64,000 bases of DNA from Blautia wexlerae DSM 19850 (GTDB lineage Bacteria; Bacillota; Clostridia; Lachnospirales; Lachnospiraceae), in the NCBI RefSeq assembly GCF_025148125.1, contig NZ_CP102267.1:2862501-2926500 (forward strand), read 5' to 3'. Position numbers and translations under genes: made by a program. This document shows, one piece after another, positions 41,891 through 51,096 of this stretch. How positions within the stretch are numbered: the first letter of the stretch is position 1; each line of letters begins with the position of its first letter. The notes beneath the pieces were generated by a model. That model made no database searches and had not been told where the DNA came from. It was given only the letters and a program-made list of their open reading frames with translations.

Positions 41891-44017
41891 CTACATCATC
41901 GGGTCCATTGACAAGGCTGGATGATTATGTTCTGTTAAAAATGCAACAAGCTCTTCTGGATCTGTTGTATTTGTCTCGTCACCAATCATATCAGTAAAGT
42001 TGTCAATACCATACAGTTCCTTTGCTGTCTTATTCAAACGCTCCGCAACTGTCTCTTTTAATTCCTTAGGCATCCATACGATACGTTCAATACCGCCTTC
42101 TGCCTTCATGAACTTCTTGGATGAAATAAAGTGTTTACCATGTCCCATGAATCCTGGTGTCTGAACACCGCCGCCAGTCATAGATGCCATCTCTGAGAAT
42201 GTCATTCCGAGAGGTGTCATTCCTGCATATTCACGGTTGGCGATTACTACACCATTAGAAAACGGCTCAATACCACAGATACACTCGAAGCATCCACAGG
42301 AAGTCATAGGATCCTGCATAATGGAATAAAGCGTAACGTGTTCGAGAGCTCCTTGTGAGAATTTTTGTACAGCTTCATCAACATCCTCATAAGAACCAAG
42401 GTTCTCATCAATTGGTCTTTCCTTTGTAATGATCTGACAAGGTCCGTTTGGATCCAGTTCATTTGTTGCTTTTGCATCCAGCCATGAAACGGCTCCGCAA
42501 AGTCCAAGTCTCTCTGGTGTAACAACACATACATGAGACGGTGAAAAAGCCTGACAAAGGATACAGCTGTAATATACGTCTACAGTTTCATCTGTAAGAT
42601 TTTCAAGACGTGCATCACGTTTATCGAATACAGGGATTGCTACCTCATGACGGATTCTTGTACACTCAGCCGGATCAGTATAAACGGTTACCTGACATTT
42701 ATCAACTACAGCTTCAAACTCATTTTTTACCTGTGTATACAGAACCTCACCGATATGTCTGATACGGAATCCTGCATTGTAAGCTTCCTTACCGATACGG
42801 ATTCTCTGCATATCTCTCTGTCCTGTATGATAAACTCCCTCAATACAGTTAATGTAATTGTGGAATTTACGCTCAATTACAGGTTCAAAATCAGGCTGCA
42901 TTCTCTTTCCCGCTACTTCTACCACGTAAGCGATCGGATTCTTGCTTCCCAATTCCATTTCATCTACATCTGGTCCTACAACTGTAATCTTGTGGTCCTC
43001 TACCTCATCCATGCTTCTTGTCTGCACAAGTTCTGCACAATCCACACGGGAACCGTCGAACTCAACCTGCATATCTTTACGACGGATAATCTCGCCTTCG
43101 AATGCAGACGCAAACGCAACAGGAATATCAATATTGGTAATTTTGATCTTAATATTTCTGGCTTCCAGAGAAACCTTATTAAAATCAGCAACATTCGGGC
43201 ATGCGATCAGCGCACCCGGAACTTCTGTAATGTTTTCATCTTCATTGGAAATCACAGGGAATCCAAGTTTGATTGCTCCTGCACCAGCAGCCAGAATCAC
43301 ATCATCGATCGGTTTAAACGCATTGACAAATGCCGGTACTCTCTCTGATGTATACTTGATCAGAGCGGCTGCATCTCCAGGAGTAACGTTTCCGAAGATC
43401 AGAGCTGCACGAAGTGCCACGGATACTACATGGATTACAGAAGTAATATCTTTTCCAAGTGGTACGATTCGAACATTATAGCCCATTTTCAATCCAAGTT
43501 CCTGCGCCTGGTCAATAATTCCTCCAACCAGTGTAACAAGAATTCCCTGTGCCTGATAACTCTTTACCAGATCTACACCTTCCTGTGCGGTAGGTGCGGA
43601 TCCAATAATAACAGCTACACCAGGAATATCACCGGTTACAAGAGGTACACCAAGTTCACGGATTATGGAATCCGGAAGGTGTCCATAGTACGGTTCACTG
43701 TATGGCTCCGCTCCATCCAGATACTTCAGTACTTCTATGAACTCTGCACAAAGTGCGGTAGCGACTCCGGACATCAAAGCGTCATCTAACTGATGCTCTC
43801 TTGTCATAAGAGATTTAATCACACCAAGTGCTTCTTTCATTTCGCCAAGGGTCTTCACCTTGACTCCTGTTACTGCATAGTAACATGGCAGACAGTAGGC
43901 AGTATGAGGAAATTCAACTGCCTTGTCTGCGCCGTGCTGTGCAATGGCTTCCTCTACAGCCTGACAGGTTAACCCGTAGACTGCATCATTTCCGTTAAAG
44001 ATTCTGTCGATTAACAA
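41891..44017 (-). CDS. acsB: Acetyl-CoA synthase, second (downstream) copy
   Basis: 708 residues from a TTG at 44,017, which has ATGGAG nine bases upstream and aligns with the start of the other copy; the ATG at 44,032 has no ribosome binding site. It joins CO, a methyl group and CoA. The A-cluster Cys residues are in YYSCILCQAFSPSHVC near 485, GLCGAVSW and SCGCFECICG near 580. The C-terminal half is nearly identical to the upstream copy, while the N-terminal 300 residues differ much more. Both copies keep all cluster ligands. Confidence 0.96.
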   Translation of the reverse strand: MLIDRIFNGNDAVYGLTCQAVEEAIAQHGADKAVEFPHTAYCLPCYYAVTGVKVKTLGEMKEALGVIKSLMTREHQLDDALMSGVATALCAEFIEVLKYLDGAEPYSEPYYGHLPDSIIRELGVPLVTGDIPGVAVIIGSAPTAQEGVDLVKSYQAQGILVTLVGGIIDQAQELGLKMGYNVRIVPLGKDITSVIHVVSVALRAALIFGNVTPGDAAALIKYTSERVPAFVNAFKPIDDVILAAGAGAIKLGFPVISNEDENITEVPGALIACPNVADFNKVSLEARNIKIKITNIDIPVAFASAFEGEIIRRKDMQVEFDGSRVDCAELVQTRSMDEVEDHKITVVGPDVDEMELGSKNPIAYVVEVAGKRMQPDFEPVIERKFHNYINCIEGVYHTGQRDMQRIRIGKEAYNAGFRIRHIGEVLYTQVKNEFEAVVDKCQVTVYTDPAECTRIRHEVAIPVFDKRDARLENLTDETVDVYYSCILCQAFSPSHVCVVTPERLGLCGAVSWLDAKATNELDPNGPCQIITKERPIDENLGSYEDVDEAVQKFSQGALEHVTLYSIMQDPMTSCGCFECICGIEPFSNGVVIANREYAGMTPLGMTFSEMASMTGGGVQTPGFMGHGKHFISSKKFMKAEGGIERIVWMPKELKETVAERLNKTAKELYGIDNFTDMIGDETNTTDPEELVAFLTEHNHPALSMDPMM

Positions 44018-44150
44018 TTTGCACATCTCCATTTCGTATTTAGAATAATACTATGGTTTTATCTATATAACGCTTTAGGCGTTTAAACCCAGGAGACGTT
44101 TAGTGGCTTCCGCATTGCCCATCCACGCCTCCGGGCAAAACCACCAATCT

Positions 44151-46277
44151 TTACATCATCGGATCAAGAGCTAATGCCGGATGGCCTTTTTCTGTAAGGA
44201 ATCCAACCAGTGTCTCCGGATCAGTAGCGATTGTTTCATCACCGATCATATCTGTAAAGTTTTCAATACCATAGAGTTCATTTGCTGTCTTATTAAGACG
44301 TTCAGCAACAAACTCTTTCAGTTCTTTCGGCATCCATACGATACGTTCAATACCGCCTTCTGCCTTCATGAACTTCTTGGAGCTGATGAAATGTTTACCA
44401 TGTCCCATGAAACCAGGTGTCTGAACACCACCACCTGTCATGGATGCCATTTCTGAGAATGTCATTCCAAGAGGTGTCATGCCTGCATACTCACGGTTAG
44501 CGATAACAACACCATTGGAGAATGGCTCGATACCGCAGATACACTCGAAGCATCCGCATGATGTCATAGGATCCTGCATGATAGAGTACAGTGTAACGTG
44601 CTCTAATGCACCCTGGGATAATTTCTTAACAGCTTCATCTACATCTTCATAAGAACCAAGGTTCTCATCAATAGGTCTTTCTTTTGTAATTACCTGGCAA
44701 GGTCCGTTTGGATCCAGCTCGTTGGTAGCTTTTGCATCCAGCCATGAAACGGCACCGCAAAGTCCAAGTCTCTCAGGTGTAACAACACATACGTGAGACG
44801 GGGAGAATGCCTGGCAGAGGATACAGCTGTAATATACATCTACAGATTCGTCTGTCAGAGTATTCAGACGGTCATCACGTTTCTCGAAGATCGGGATAGC
44901 AACTTCATGACGGATTCTTGTACACTCAGCAGGATCTGTATAAATAGTAACTTCACATTTATCAACAACTGCGTCAAATTCATTCTTAACCTGTGTATAG
45001 AGAACTTCACCGATATGTTTGATCTTGAAGCCTGCAGCAAATGCATCTTTGCTGATACGGATTCTCTGCATATCTCTCTGTCCTGTATGGTATACACCTT
45101 CGATACAGTTGATGTAGTTATGGAACTTACGCTCGATAACAGGTTCAAAGTCAGGCTGCATGTTTTTACCTGCAACTTTAACAACATATGCAATGCTGTT
45201 CTTGCTGCCAAGTTCCATGTCATCTACTTCCGGACCAACAACTGTAATCTTATGGTCTTCTACTTCACTTGCATCACATGTATGTACAAGCTCTGCACAG
45301 TCTACACGGGAACCATCGAACTCAACCTGCATGTCTTTACGACGGATAATCTCACCTTCGAATGCAGATGCAAAAGCAACCGGGATATCGATGTTTGTAA
45401 TTTTAATCTTGATGTCACGTGCTTCCAGAGAAGTCGCATTCCATTTGGAGATGTCTTTCTGGCAGATCAGGCTCTTCGGTACTCTTGCAACATCTTCCTG
45501 GTTTGTGATAACCGGGAATCCAAGAGCGATAGCGCCTGCACCACAAGCTACGATCACATCATTTAACGGTGCAAATGCATTAACAAATGCAGGTACACGT
45601 TTCATTGTGTAATCCATCAGAGTTGCAGCATCACCTGGTTTTACGTTACCGAAGATAAGAGCTGCACGAAGTGCTACAGATACTACATGGATAACTGCTG
45701 TAACGTCTTTTCCAAGCGGGATAACACGTACGTTAGCACCTGTCTTGTATCCAACTTCCTCTAACTGGTCAATAACGTCACCAACCAGAGTGATCAGGAT
45801 ACCCTGAGACTGATACGATTTAACAAGGTCTGCTGCTTCCTGAGCGGAAGGAGCTTTTCCAAGGATAACTGCTACACCAGGGATATCGCCTGTTACAAGC
45901 GGTACACCAAGTTCACGGATCACTGCATCTGCAAGATGTCCGTAGCAAGGAGCTTCATAAGGAACTGCTCCGTCAATATATTTCAGAACTTCGATAAATT
46001 CTGCGCAGAGAGCTGTAGCAACGCCTGACATAAATACGTCATTTGTTCTTTTCTCTCTTGTCATAAGAGTTTTTACTACTGCAAGAGCATCTTTTAACTC
46101 TGCAAGAGTTCCAACCTTTGTTCCTGTTACTGCATAGTAGCATGGTAAAGAATATGCTGTATCAGGGAAGCTGACTGCTTTGTCAGCGCCGTATTTTTCA
46201 ATTGCCTGGTTGATGGCACCCTCTGTAAGTCCATAAACCGCGTCGTTTCCCGCAAAAACACTTTCAAATAAAGTCAC
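44151..46277 (-). CDS. acsB: Acetyl-CoA synthase, first (upstream) copy
   Basis: 708 residues with a GTG start at 46,277 after TAGGAGG. Domain order is the usual three: a CODH-contacting N-terminal part (about 1-300), a central domain with EGEIIRRKDMQVEFDGSRVD near 318, and the A-cluster domain with CILCQAFSPSHVC and CGCFECICG. The cooC gene precedes it and the duplicate follows after 133 bp. It should form the bifunctional complex with CooS. A 118-bp gap with short inverted repeats separates the copies and may hold a promoter or processing site. Confidence 0.96.
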   Translation of the reverse strand: MTLFESVFAGNDAVYGLTEGAINQAIEKYGADKAVSFPDTAYSLPCYYAVTGTKVGTLAELKDALAVVKTLMTREKRTNDVFMSGVATALCAEFIEVLKYIDGAVPYEAPCYGHLADAVIRELGVPLVTGDIPGVAVILGKAPSAQEAADLVKSYQSQGILITLVGDVIDQLEEVGYKTGANVRVIPLGKDVTAVIHVVSVALRAALIFGNVKPGDAATLMDYTMKRVPAFVNAFAPLNDVIVACGAGAIALGFPVITNQEDVARVPKSLICQKDISKWNATSLEARDIKIKITNIDIPVAFASAFEGEIIRRKDMQVEFDGSRVDCAELVHTCDASEVEDHKITVVGPEVDDMELGSKNSIAYVVKVAGKNMQPDFEPVIERKFHNYINCIEGVYHTGQRDMQRIRISKDAFAAGFKIKHIGEVLYTQVKNEFDAVVDKCEVTIYTDPAECTRIRHEVAIPIFEKRDDRLNTLTDESVDVYYSCILCQAFSPSHVCVVTPERLGLCGAVSWLDAKATNELDPNGPCQVITKERPIDENLGSYEDVDEAVKKLSQGALEHVTLYSIMQDPMTSCGCFECICGIEPFSNGVVIANREYAGMTPLGMTFSEMASMTGGGVQTPGFMGHGKHFISSKKFMKAEGGIERIVWMPKELKEFVAERLNKTANELYGIENFTDMIGDETIATDPETLVGFLTEKGHPALALDPMM

Positions 46278-46300
46278 TTGTTCTACCTCCTAATATATGA

Positions 46301-47065
46301 TTACTGACGATCTATCTTTTCTTTTATTTTAATGATCTCATCGGTAACTGTCTTGCTGAAGTCATATGGGGATTTTCCCTGTCTGTCTGCATCAATTACC
46401 TCTGTGTTGTAATGAATCATACCTAAAAGATCTTCCTGTGGAATCCGTTCTCTGATAAAGTTTTCGTCATCTTCATTGCGCACTTTGTTTGCGACAACCT
46501 TTACCTGAGACACTCCTAAATCTTTTGCCAGGCGCTTTACATTTTTATATGTCTGCACACTCCTTGCACCTGGTTCGATCACTACGATAAATGCGTCAAC
46601 TCCTTCTGTGGTTCCTCTGCCGAGATGTTCCAGGCCGGCTTCCATATCAAGAATTACTACATCTTCTCTTCTAAGTACCAGATTATTGATAATGCGCTTT
46701 AACATTACATGTTCCGGGCATACACATCCGCCGCCGCCTGTCTCGACAGTTCCCAGGACAAGGAGCCGTACGCCATTACAGACCTTACCATATTTCTCCG
46801 GAATATCGTCTACTTTCGGATTCAGATGATAGAACTGATTTCCTGCTGTAGCCCCTGTACGTTCTTCCACCAGCTTACGCATCTTTGAAATCGGTACAAT
46901 AGAATCCAGAGTTTCTTCATCAAAGCCTAATGCAAGACCAAGATTCGCATCCGGATCCACATCTGCTGCAAGTACCGGTCTGCCCTCTGCTGCATACAAC
47001 CTGGCCAGCGTTGCTGCAAAAGTGGTTTTGCCTACGCCGCCTTTTCCTGTAACTGCTATTTTCAT
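46301..47065 (-). CDS. cooC: CooC-type nickel insertion ATPase (copy next to acsB)
   Basis: 254 residues. The deviant Walker A is GKGGVGKTT near 8, and the nickel-binding CxC is in GGGGCVCPEHVM near 112. ATP-driven dimers load nickel into CO dehydrogenase or acetyl-CoA synthase. It lies between cooS and acsB, the place of AcsF in other acetogens, and may serve the A-cluster. Confidence 0.93.
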   Translation of the reverse strand: MKIAVTGKGGVGKTTFAATLARLYAAEGRPVLAADVDPDANLGLALGFDEETLDSIVPISKMRKLVEERTGATAGNQFYHLNPKVDDIPEKYGKVCNGVRLLVLGTVETGGGGCVCPEHVMLKRIINNLVLRREDVVILDMEAGLEHLGRGTTEGVDAFIVVIEPGARSVQTYKNVKRLAKDLGVSQVKVVANKVRNEDDENFIRERIPQEDLLGMIHYNTEVIDADRQGKSPYDFSKTVTDEIIKIKEKIDRQ

Positions 47066-47108
47066 TTTACGTCATCCACCTTTTATTACATTTTAAGATT
47101 ACAGCAGA

Positions 47109-49001
47109 TTAGATTCCTAATGCTGTTCTCTTCTCTTCGATTCTTTCGATCATCAGATCAACTAATTTCTCAATATCTGTTTCTACTGTATAAGCAGCTC
47201 CTGTCCATTTTCTTGTTCCCTCTGTAAGAAGCTCTCCCATTTCTGAAGAACCGGAAACATATGGATCAACACCAAGGAATGTATCAATACCGGTACCTAC
47301 TACATAGTTACCGATGGATACAGCTTTTTCAGACATCCACTCAGGAGCACATCCAACTACAGGAAGCTGATTGATCTGAAGACCTGCATCTTTTGCAAGT
47401 TCAGCAGCAAGGATCATCATACGGGAAATATCTACGCATGATCCCATGTGGAGTACCGGTGGGATATCAGCCAGTTCACAGACACGTTTCAGACCTGCAC
47501 CGCAGAGATCTTTTGCAGATTTGTCCATAAGACCTGCTTTTGCAGCTGCCTGCGCAGAACATCCGGAAGCAATGACAACAATATCATTGGCGATACATTT
47601 CTTCATCAGTTCAATATGTGCATAGTCAGGACGGATCTTAGGATTGTTACATCCAACCATAGCAACAGCACCACGGATAACACCGGAAGTGATGCACTCA
47701 AGTAATGGTTTTGTTGTTCCTGTCTCATCAACCTGAGAGTTTGTAACACCGTCAAGAACCTTAACGATTGCTTCTACGGAATAACCAACTGTAGCTTTCT
47801 GTTTCAGCTGTGGGATATGTACAAGTTCAGGTTTTCTGTTCTTGAAGTTGTCAATAGCCATCTTGACGATTGCTTTTGCATTCTCTCCTGCTGTCTCAGC
47901 ATTGAATCTGATAAATTCAGCATCAGGCATCTGAGCGATCGGAGAAGTTGTGATAAATTTAGTATGGAAGCATTTGCTTAAAGGTCCTAATGCAGGGAAG
48001 ATACACTGAACATCTACTACGATCGCTTCGCAGGCACCTGTCAGTACTACATTCTCCTGCTGCAGGAAGTTACCGGCCATCGGAACACCGCGACGCATAG
48101 CTACTTCGTTTGAAGTACAGCATACACCGGAAACAGTGATTCCTTTTGCTCCTACAGATTTTGCATAATCGATCATTTCTTTGCTGTCTGCATATTCACA
48201 AATCATCTCGGAAAGACTCGGATCATGTCCGTGTACAACGATGTTTACATTCTCTTCAACCATTACACCAAGGTTAGCTTCAGTGTCAATTGGCTTCGGA
48301 GTTCCGAATAAAACATCAGAGAACTCTGTTCCCATCATGGAACCGCCCCATCCATCAGCCATACCGCAGCGGATAGACTGTTTTACAAGAGCTTCCGGAA
48401 GAGAAGAACATCCCATATGAGCCATATGTAAAGAAGTGGAAACCTCACGGTCGATCGCACGTGGTGCAATTTCATTTTCAATCAGTTTCTCTTTCTGTCC
48501 TGCAGGCATTCTGTCAAGGAATCTCTGATATCCAAATGGTTTACCATATTCCATCAATCCTGTCTCAGCCATTTCATGAGCCAGATCATAGATATCTTTT
48601 CCTTCTGTCTCTACGCCCCATTCTTTTGCGATACGGATCAGTTTCTCAGGATCTTTTACCTGATAGTTTCCGCCGTCTTTTGCACAATATAATGTGTGGC
48701 AGATTTCACGACCGTGATCAGAGTGAGTAGCTGCACCACCTGCTGTAAATTTCAGGAAGTTTCTTCCTACGATACCATGAACGTCACATCCGCAGATACC
48801 TCTTGGTGCTTTAGGGGTAATACGACATGGTCCCATCGCACAGATACGACAGCAGACACCCTGCTCACCGAATTTACAATGTGGAGTCTGGTTTTTTACA
48901 CGGAACTGCCATGCGTCAGCTCCAACCTTTGCACCTGTCTCCAAAAGTCTGGCAGTAGCCTCTTCAAACTCTTCCACTGTAGTTAATTTGAATTCACTCA
49001 T
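47109..49001 (-). CDS. cooS: Nickel carbon monoxide dehydrogenase catalytic subunit
   Basis: 630 residues. It reduces CO2 to CO for acetyl-CoA synthase, and is also called AcsA. The B/D-cluster cysteines are in CKFGEQGVCCRICAMGPCRI near 42-61 and GICGCDVHG. Ligands of the C-cluster fit VVHGHDPSLSEM near 257, VCCTSNE near 295, GCNNPKIRPD near 445, ASGCSAQAAAKAG near 475 and MGSCVDISR near 520. GGAGGTCTATA stands before the ATG. A promoter with tandem repeats lies upstream. Confidence 0.97.
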   Translation of the reverse strand: MSEFKLTTVEEFEEATARLLETGAKVGADAWQFRVKNQTPHCKFGEQGVCCRICAMGPCRITPKAPRGICGCDVHGIVGRNFLKFTAGGAATHSDHGREICHTLYCAKDGGNYQVKDPEKLIRIAKEWGVETEGKDIYDLAHEMAETGLMEYGKPFGYQRFLDRMPAGQKEKLIENEIAPRAIDREVSTSLHMAHMGCSSLPEALVKQSIRCGMADGWGGSMMGTEFSDVLFGTPKPIDTEANLGVMVEENVNIVVHGHDPSLSEMICEYADSKEMIDYAKSVGAKGITVSGVCCTSNEVAMRRGVPMAGNFLQQENVVLTGACEAIVVDVQCIFPALGPLSKCFHTKFITTSPIAQMPDAEFIRFNAETAGENAKAIVKMAIDNFKNRKPELVHIPQLKQKATVGYSVEAIVKVLDGVTNSQVDETGTTKPLLECITSGVIRGAVAMVGCNNPKIRPDYAHIELMKKCIANDIVVIASGCSAQAAAKAGLMDKSAKDLCGAGLKRVCELADIPPVLHMGSCVDISRMMILAAELAKDAGLQINQLPVVGCAPEWMSEKAVSIGNYVVGTGIDTFLGVDPYVSGSSEMGELLTEGTRKWTGAAYTVETDIEKLVDLMIERIEEKRTALGI

Positions 49002-49091
49002 TATAGACCTCCTTTAATTCTGGTTTGTGTATTCCTTTAAGATACACATTTTTATTTTATTAATAATCCCACAGGCAGGAAATCCCGGTTA

Positions 49092-49155
49092 TCTATATCT
49101 GAAGAATTGGCTCCGTTAAAGATAACTGTGACAACCTAATAACTGTGATAACCTA
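49092..49155 (-). promoter_or_regulatory. cooS promoter with tandem 17-bp repeats
   Basis: On the minus strand a -35 TTAACG and -10 TATAGA are 16 bp apart (49,114-49,119 and 49,092-49,097). Immediately upstream are two head-to-tail 17-bp repeats (49,122-49,138 and 49,139-49,155), ATAACTGTGAYAACCTA on the plus strand, differing at one base. Repeats abutting the -35 box suggest an activator site. The flanking region (49,002-49,284) has no gene. Confidence 0.55.
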
Positions 49156-49284
49156 TCCCATCCCCTCCCATGGGTTATTTAACTTAAAAAATAAAGATGT
49201 AAACTTGTATTTATCTCTGCATATATAGATTTCCTATGCGCACAAACATCCCTCATCGGATTCTCATCCGACAAGGGGTGTATC

Positions 49285-50055
49285 TTATAATTTTAAATTA
49301 TCAACGATTGCACGAAGTGCAGTCTTGACAGGGTTGTCTTCCGGAAGTGTGCTTGTAGGACGTCCTTCACAGTCATATTCATAAACTGTTTCATCCTGTG
49401 GAACAACACCAAGAAGTGTCAGTCCCTGATTTGCAATCTCTTCCTGAATTCCCTTATTCAATTCTCCTTTCGGAGCTCGGTTAATGATCAGACCAACTGT
49501 ATCAGGATGCATATCACATTCTTTAATGAGTTCTGCAATCCTGCCTACTGCCTGTACGCCTCTTCTGGAGCAATCGCTGACCAGAATGGCAGTCTGCATA
49601 CTCGGAAGAACACCTCTGCTGATATGTTCCATTCCGGCTTCATTATCTACAACAATATACGGATAATTATTCTGGTATTTTGCAAGCTGAGTCTGAAGAA
49701 GACCATTAACATAACAGTAACAGCCTTTTCCCTGAGTTCTGCCCATGACAAGAAGATCAAAATCATCATCTTCTACAAGCGCATCTTCAAAACGCATTTC
49801 CGCGTAATCAGCCTTAGACATTCCGGTAGGAATTGGATTCTCTTTTGCAAGCTCTGCACGTGCAATTTCTTCACGCACATCGCCAAGAGTTGTCTCTACC
49901 TTTACGCCAAGAACCTCATTGAGGTTTGAGTTTGCATCAGCATCTACTGCAAGAATCGGCCCTTTACCCTTTTCACACAAGTACTGGATCAGCATTCCGC
50001 ATAATGTTGTTTTTCCCACGCCGCCTTTTCCTGCGACAGCAATTACGTGTGCCAT
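49285..50055 (-). CDS. cooC: CooC-type nickel insertion ATPase (copy upstream of cooS)
   Basis: 256 residues. Walker A is GKGGVGKTT near 9, and the nickel-binding CxC is in GKGCYCYVNGLL near 113. It is clearly different from the other CooC in the locus (for example an extended region with ENPIPTGMSKADYAEM). Its place between cooT and cooS suggests it matures the CO dehydrogenase C-cluster. TTTAGGAGG precedes the ATG. Confidence 0.93.
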   Translation of the reverse strand: MAHVIAVAGKGGVGKTTLCGMLIQYLCEKGKGPILAVDADANSNLNEVLGVKVETTLGDVREEIARAELAKENPIPTGMSKADYAEMRFEDALVEDDDFDLLVMGRTQGKGCYCYVNGLLQTQLAKYQNNYPYIVVDNEAGMEHISRGVLPSMQTAILVSDCSRRGVQAVGRIAELIKECDMHPDTVGLIINRAPKGELNKGIQEEIANQGLTLLGVVPQDETVYEYDCEGRPTSTLPEDNPVKTALRAIVDNLKL

Positions 50056-50147
50056 AAAACCAGGTGCCTCCTAAATCTGTCTTAGTATTCTTTCTATAAA
50101 TAAAAAATGATGTTAAGGTCAAAAGGAGTTTTGTCCCTATCTTAATA

Positions 50148-50330
50148 TCAGTCACATTTCAGTTTCACAATACTGTTGGCAAGGTCAACCATTAAAATAG
50201 TTCCCTCGACCACTCTCTCATCTCCCATAATATCACGGAGAATCAATTTATTCCCATCCACATCTATACGGGAAACATTTTTAAAAATAACAGAATCGTC
50301 ACTTTCTTTATATACAGTTGCCAGACACAT
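50148..50330 (-). CDS. cooT: CooT-family nickel-binding protein
   Basis: 60 residues. The opening MCLATVYKESDD has the cysteine at position 2 that binds nickel in CooT dimers. The compact beta-rich remainder fits the family length. It probably hands nickel to CO dehydrogenase. AGGAGG lies upstream, and the His-rich gene ends 13 nt before it. Confidence 0.9.
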   Translation of the reverse strand: MCLATVYKESDDSVIFKNVSRIDVDGNKLILRDIMGDERVVEGTILMVDLANSIVKLKCD

Positions 50331-50343
50331 GTGATGTCGCCTC

Positions 50344-50751
50344 CTATTTCATCTCTTCTTTAACAAGTGTTAAGGCAAGTCCAAGTCTCATATTGCCTTT
50401 CTGAAAATCTGCAACAGCTTCCTTAATAGTCTTACATGCTGCATCCATTCCCATCTTGGCAAGGTTATCAGCCATCTGATCCAGTTCCTGAGCATGATGC
50501 TCATTGTGCTGAAGCATATATGTCAGAAGAGCCAGTGTCTCATTCTTACAGTCACCTTCACTGCAGGATCCGCAATGAGCAGTATCACAGGCATGATCTG
50601 CATGAGAATGTCCATGATCATGACCTTCGCCATGAGTATGCTCATGAGTATGAGTCATACCATCTTCATGGGTATGTTCATGGGTGTGTTCATGGGTGTG
50701 TCCATGCCCATGCTGGACAAGATTCCCATTTTCATCTTTGATTAAATGCAT
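50344..50751 (-). CDS. Histidine-rich nickel storage/chaperone protein (CooJ-like role)
   Basis: 135 residues. Residues 14-54 contain some 20 histidines in HTHEHTHEHTHEDG-type runs, followed by CDTAHCGSCSEGDC (four cysteines) and a helical C-terminal domain. Histidine and cysteine clusters predict strong nickel or zinc binding. It is first in the Wood-Ljungdahl operon, ahead of cooT and cooC. CooJ of Rhodospirillum has its His tract at the C-terminus; here it is N-terminal, so this is an analogue and not a clear orthologue. Confidence 0.85.
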   Translation of the reverse strand: MHLIKDENGNLVQHGHGHTHEHTHEHTHEDGMTHTHEHTHGEGHDHGHSHADHACDTAHCGSCSEGDCKNETLALLTYMLQHNEHHAQELDQMADNLAKMGMDAACKTIKEAVADFQKGNMRLGLALTLVKEEMK

Positions 50752-50837
50752 GGTTAAATGCTCCCTTCTATTGAAAAATACACTGAATTTATAAAATTCA
50801 GTCTTTTTTTATGACAATAAATTATCAATTTACTGAT

Positions 50838-50866
50838 ATTATACATCTTTTTTTTCGTTTCCGCAA
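50838..50866 (-). promoter_or_regulatory. Sigma-A promoter of the Wood-Ljungdahl operon
   Basis: On the minus strand TTGCGG (50,861-50,866), a 17-bp spacer and TATAAT (50,838-50,843). The leader to the His-rich gene is about 80 nt and includes a perfect 8-bp hairpin at 50,783-50,801. The rest of the 345-bp gap to the aldo/keto reductase is A+T-rich and shows no gene. Confidence 0.75.
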
Positions 50867-51025
50867 GCCATTTAGCATAAATAATCACTAAAAAAATTTT
50901 GAAATATATGCTTTGAAATAGCTTTTTTCACAAGAACTGTTAATACTTTAACCCTTATGTTATATTGTTAACAATGTATTCTTGCAAAAACTTAATAATT
51001 TTTATGTACTTCTGACACATTTTTA

Positions 51026-51034
51026 TGTTATACT
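51026..51034 (+). promoter_or_regulatory. Extended -10 promoter of the aldo/keto reductase gene
   Basis: TGTTATACT, an extended -10 element, lies about 60 bp before the start codon. No good -35 box is seen. Confidence 0.5.
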
Positions 51035-51096
51035 TGGACAAGATTATCGGGCAAAGCAGCTTGCCTAAAGTGTATATAGGAATTGGAGGAATTGTT

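Noticed and set aside
44033..44150. Possible small RNA or gene between the acsB copies
   Set aside because: The gap has short inverted repeats (AACGCTTTAGGCGTT and a GC-rich stem) but no clear promoter, T-run or coding frame.
50570..50730. Short CATGGGTGTG/CATGAG repeats
   Set aside because: They are His-Thr-His-Glu codons of the nickel protein and not an independent repeat element.
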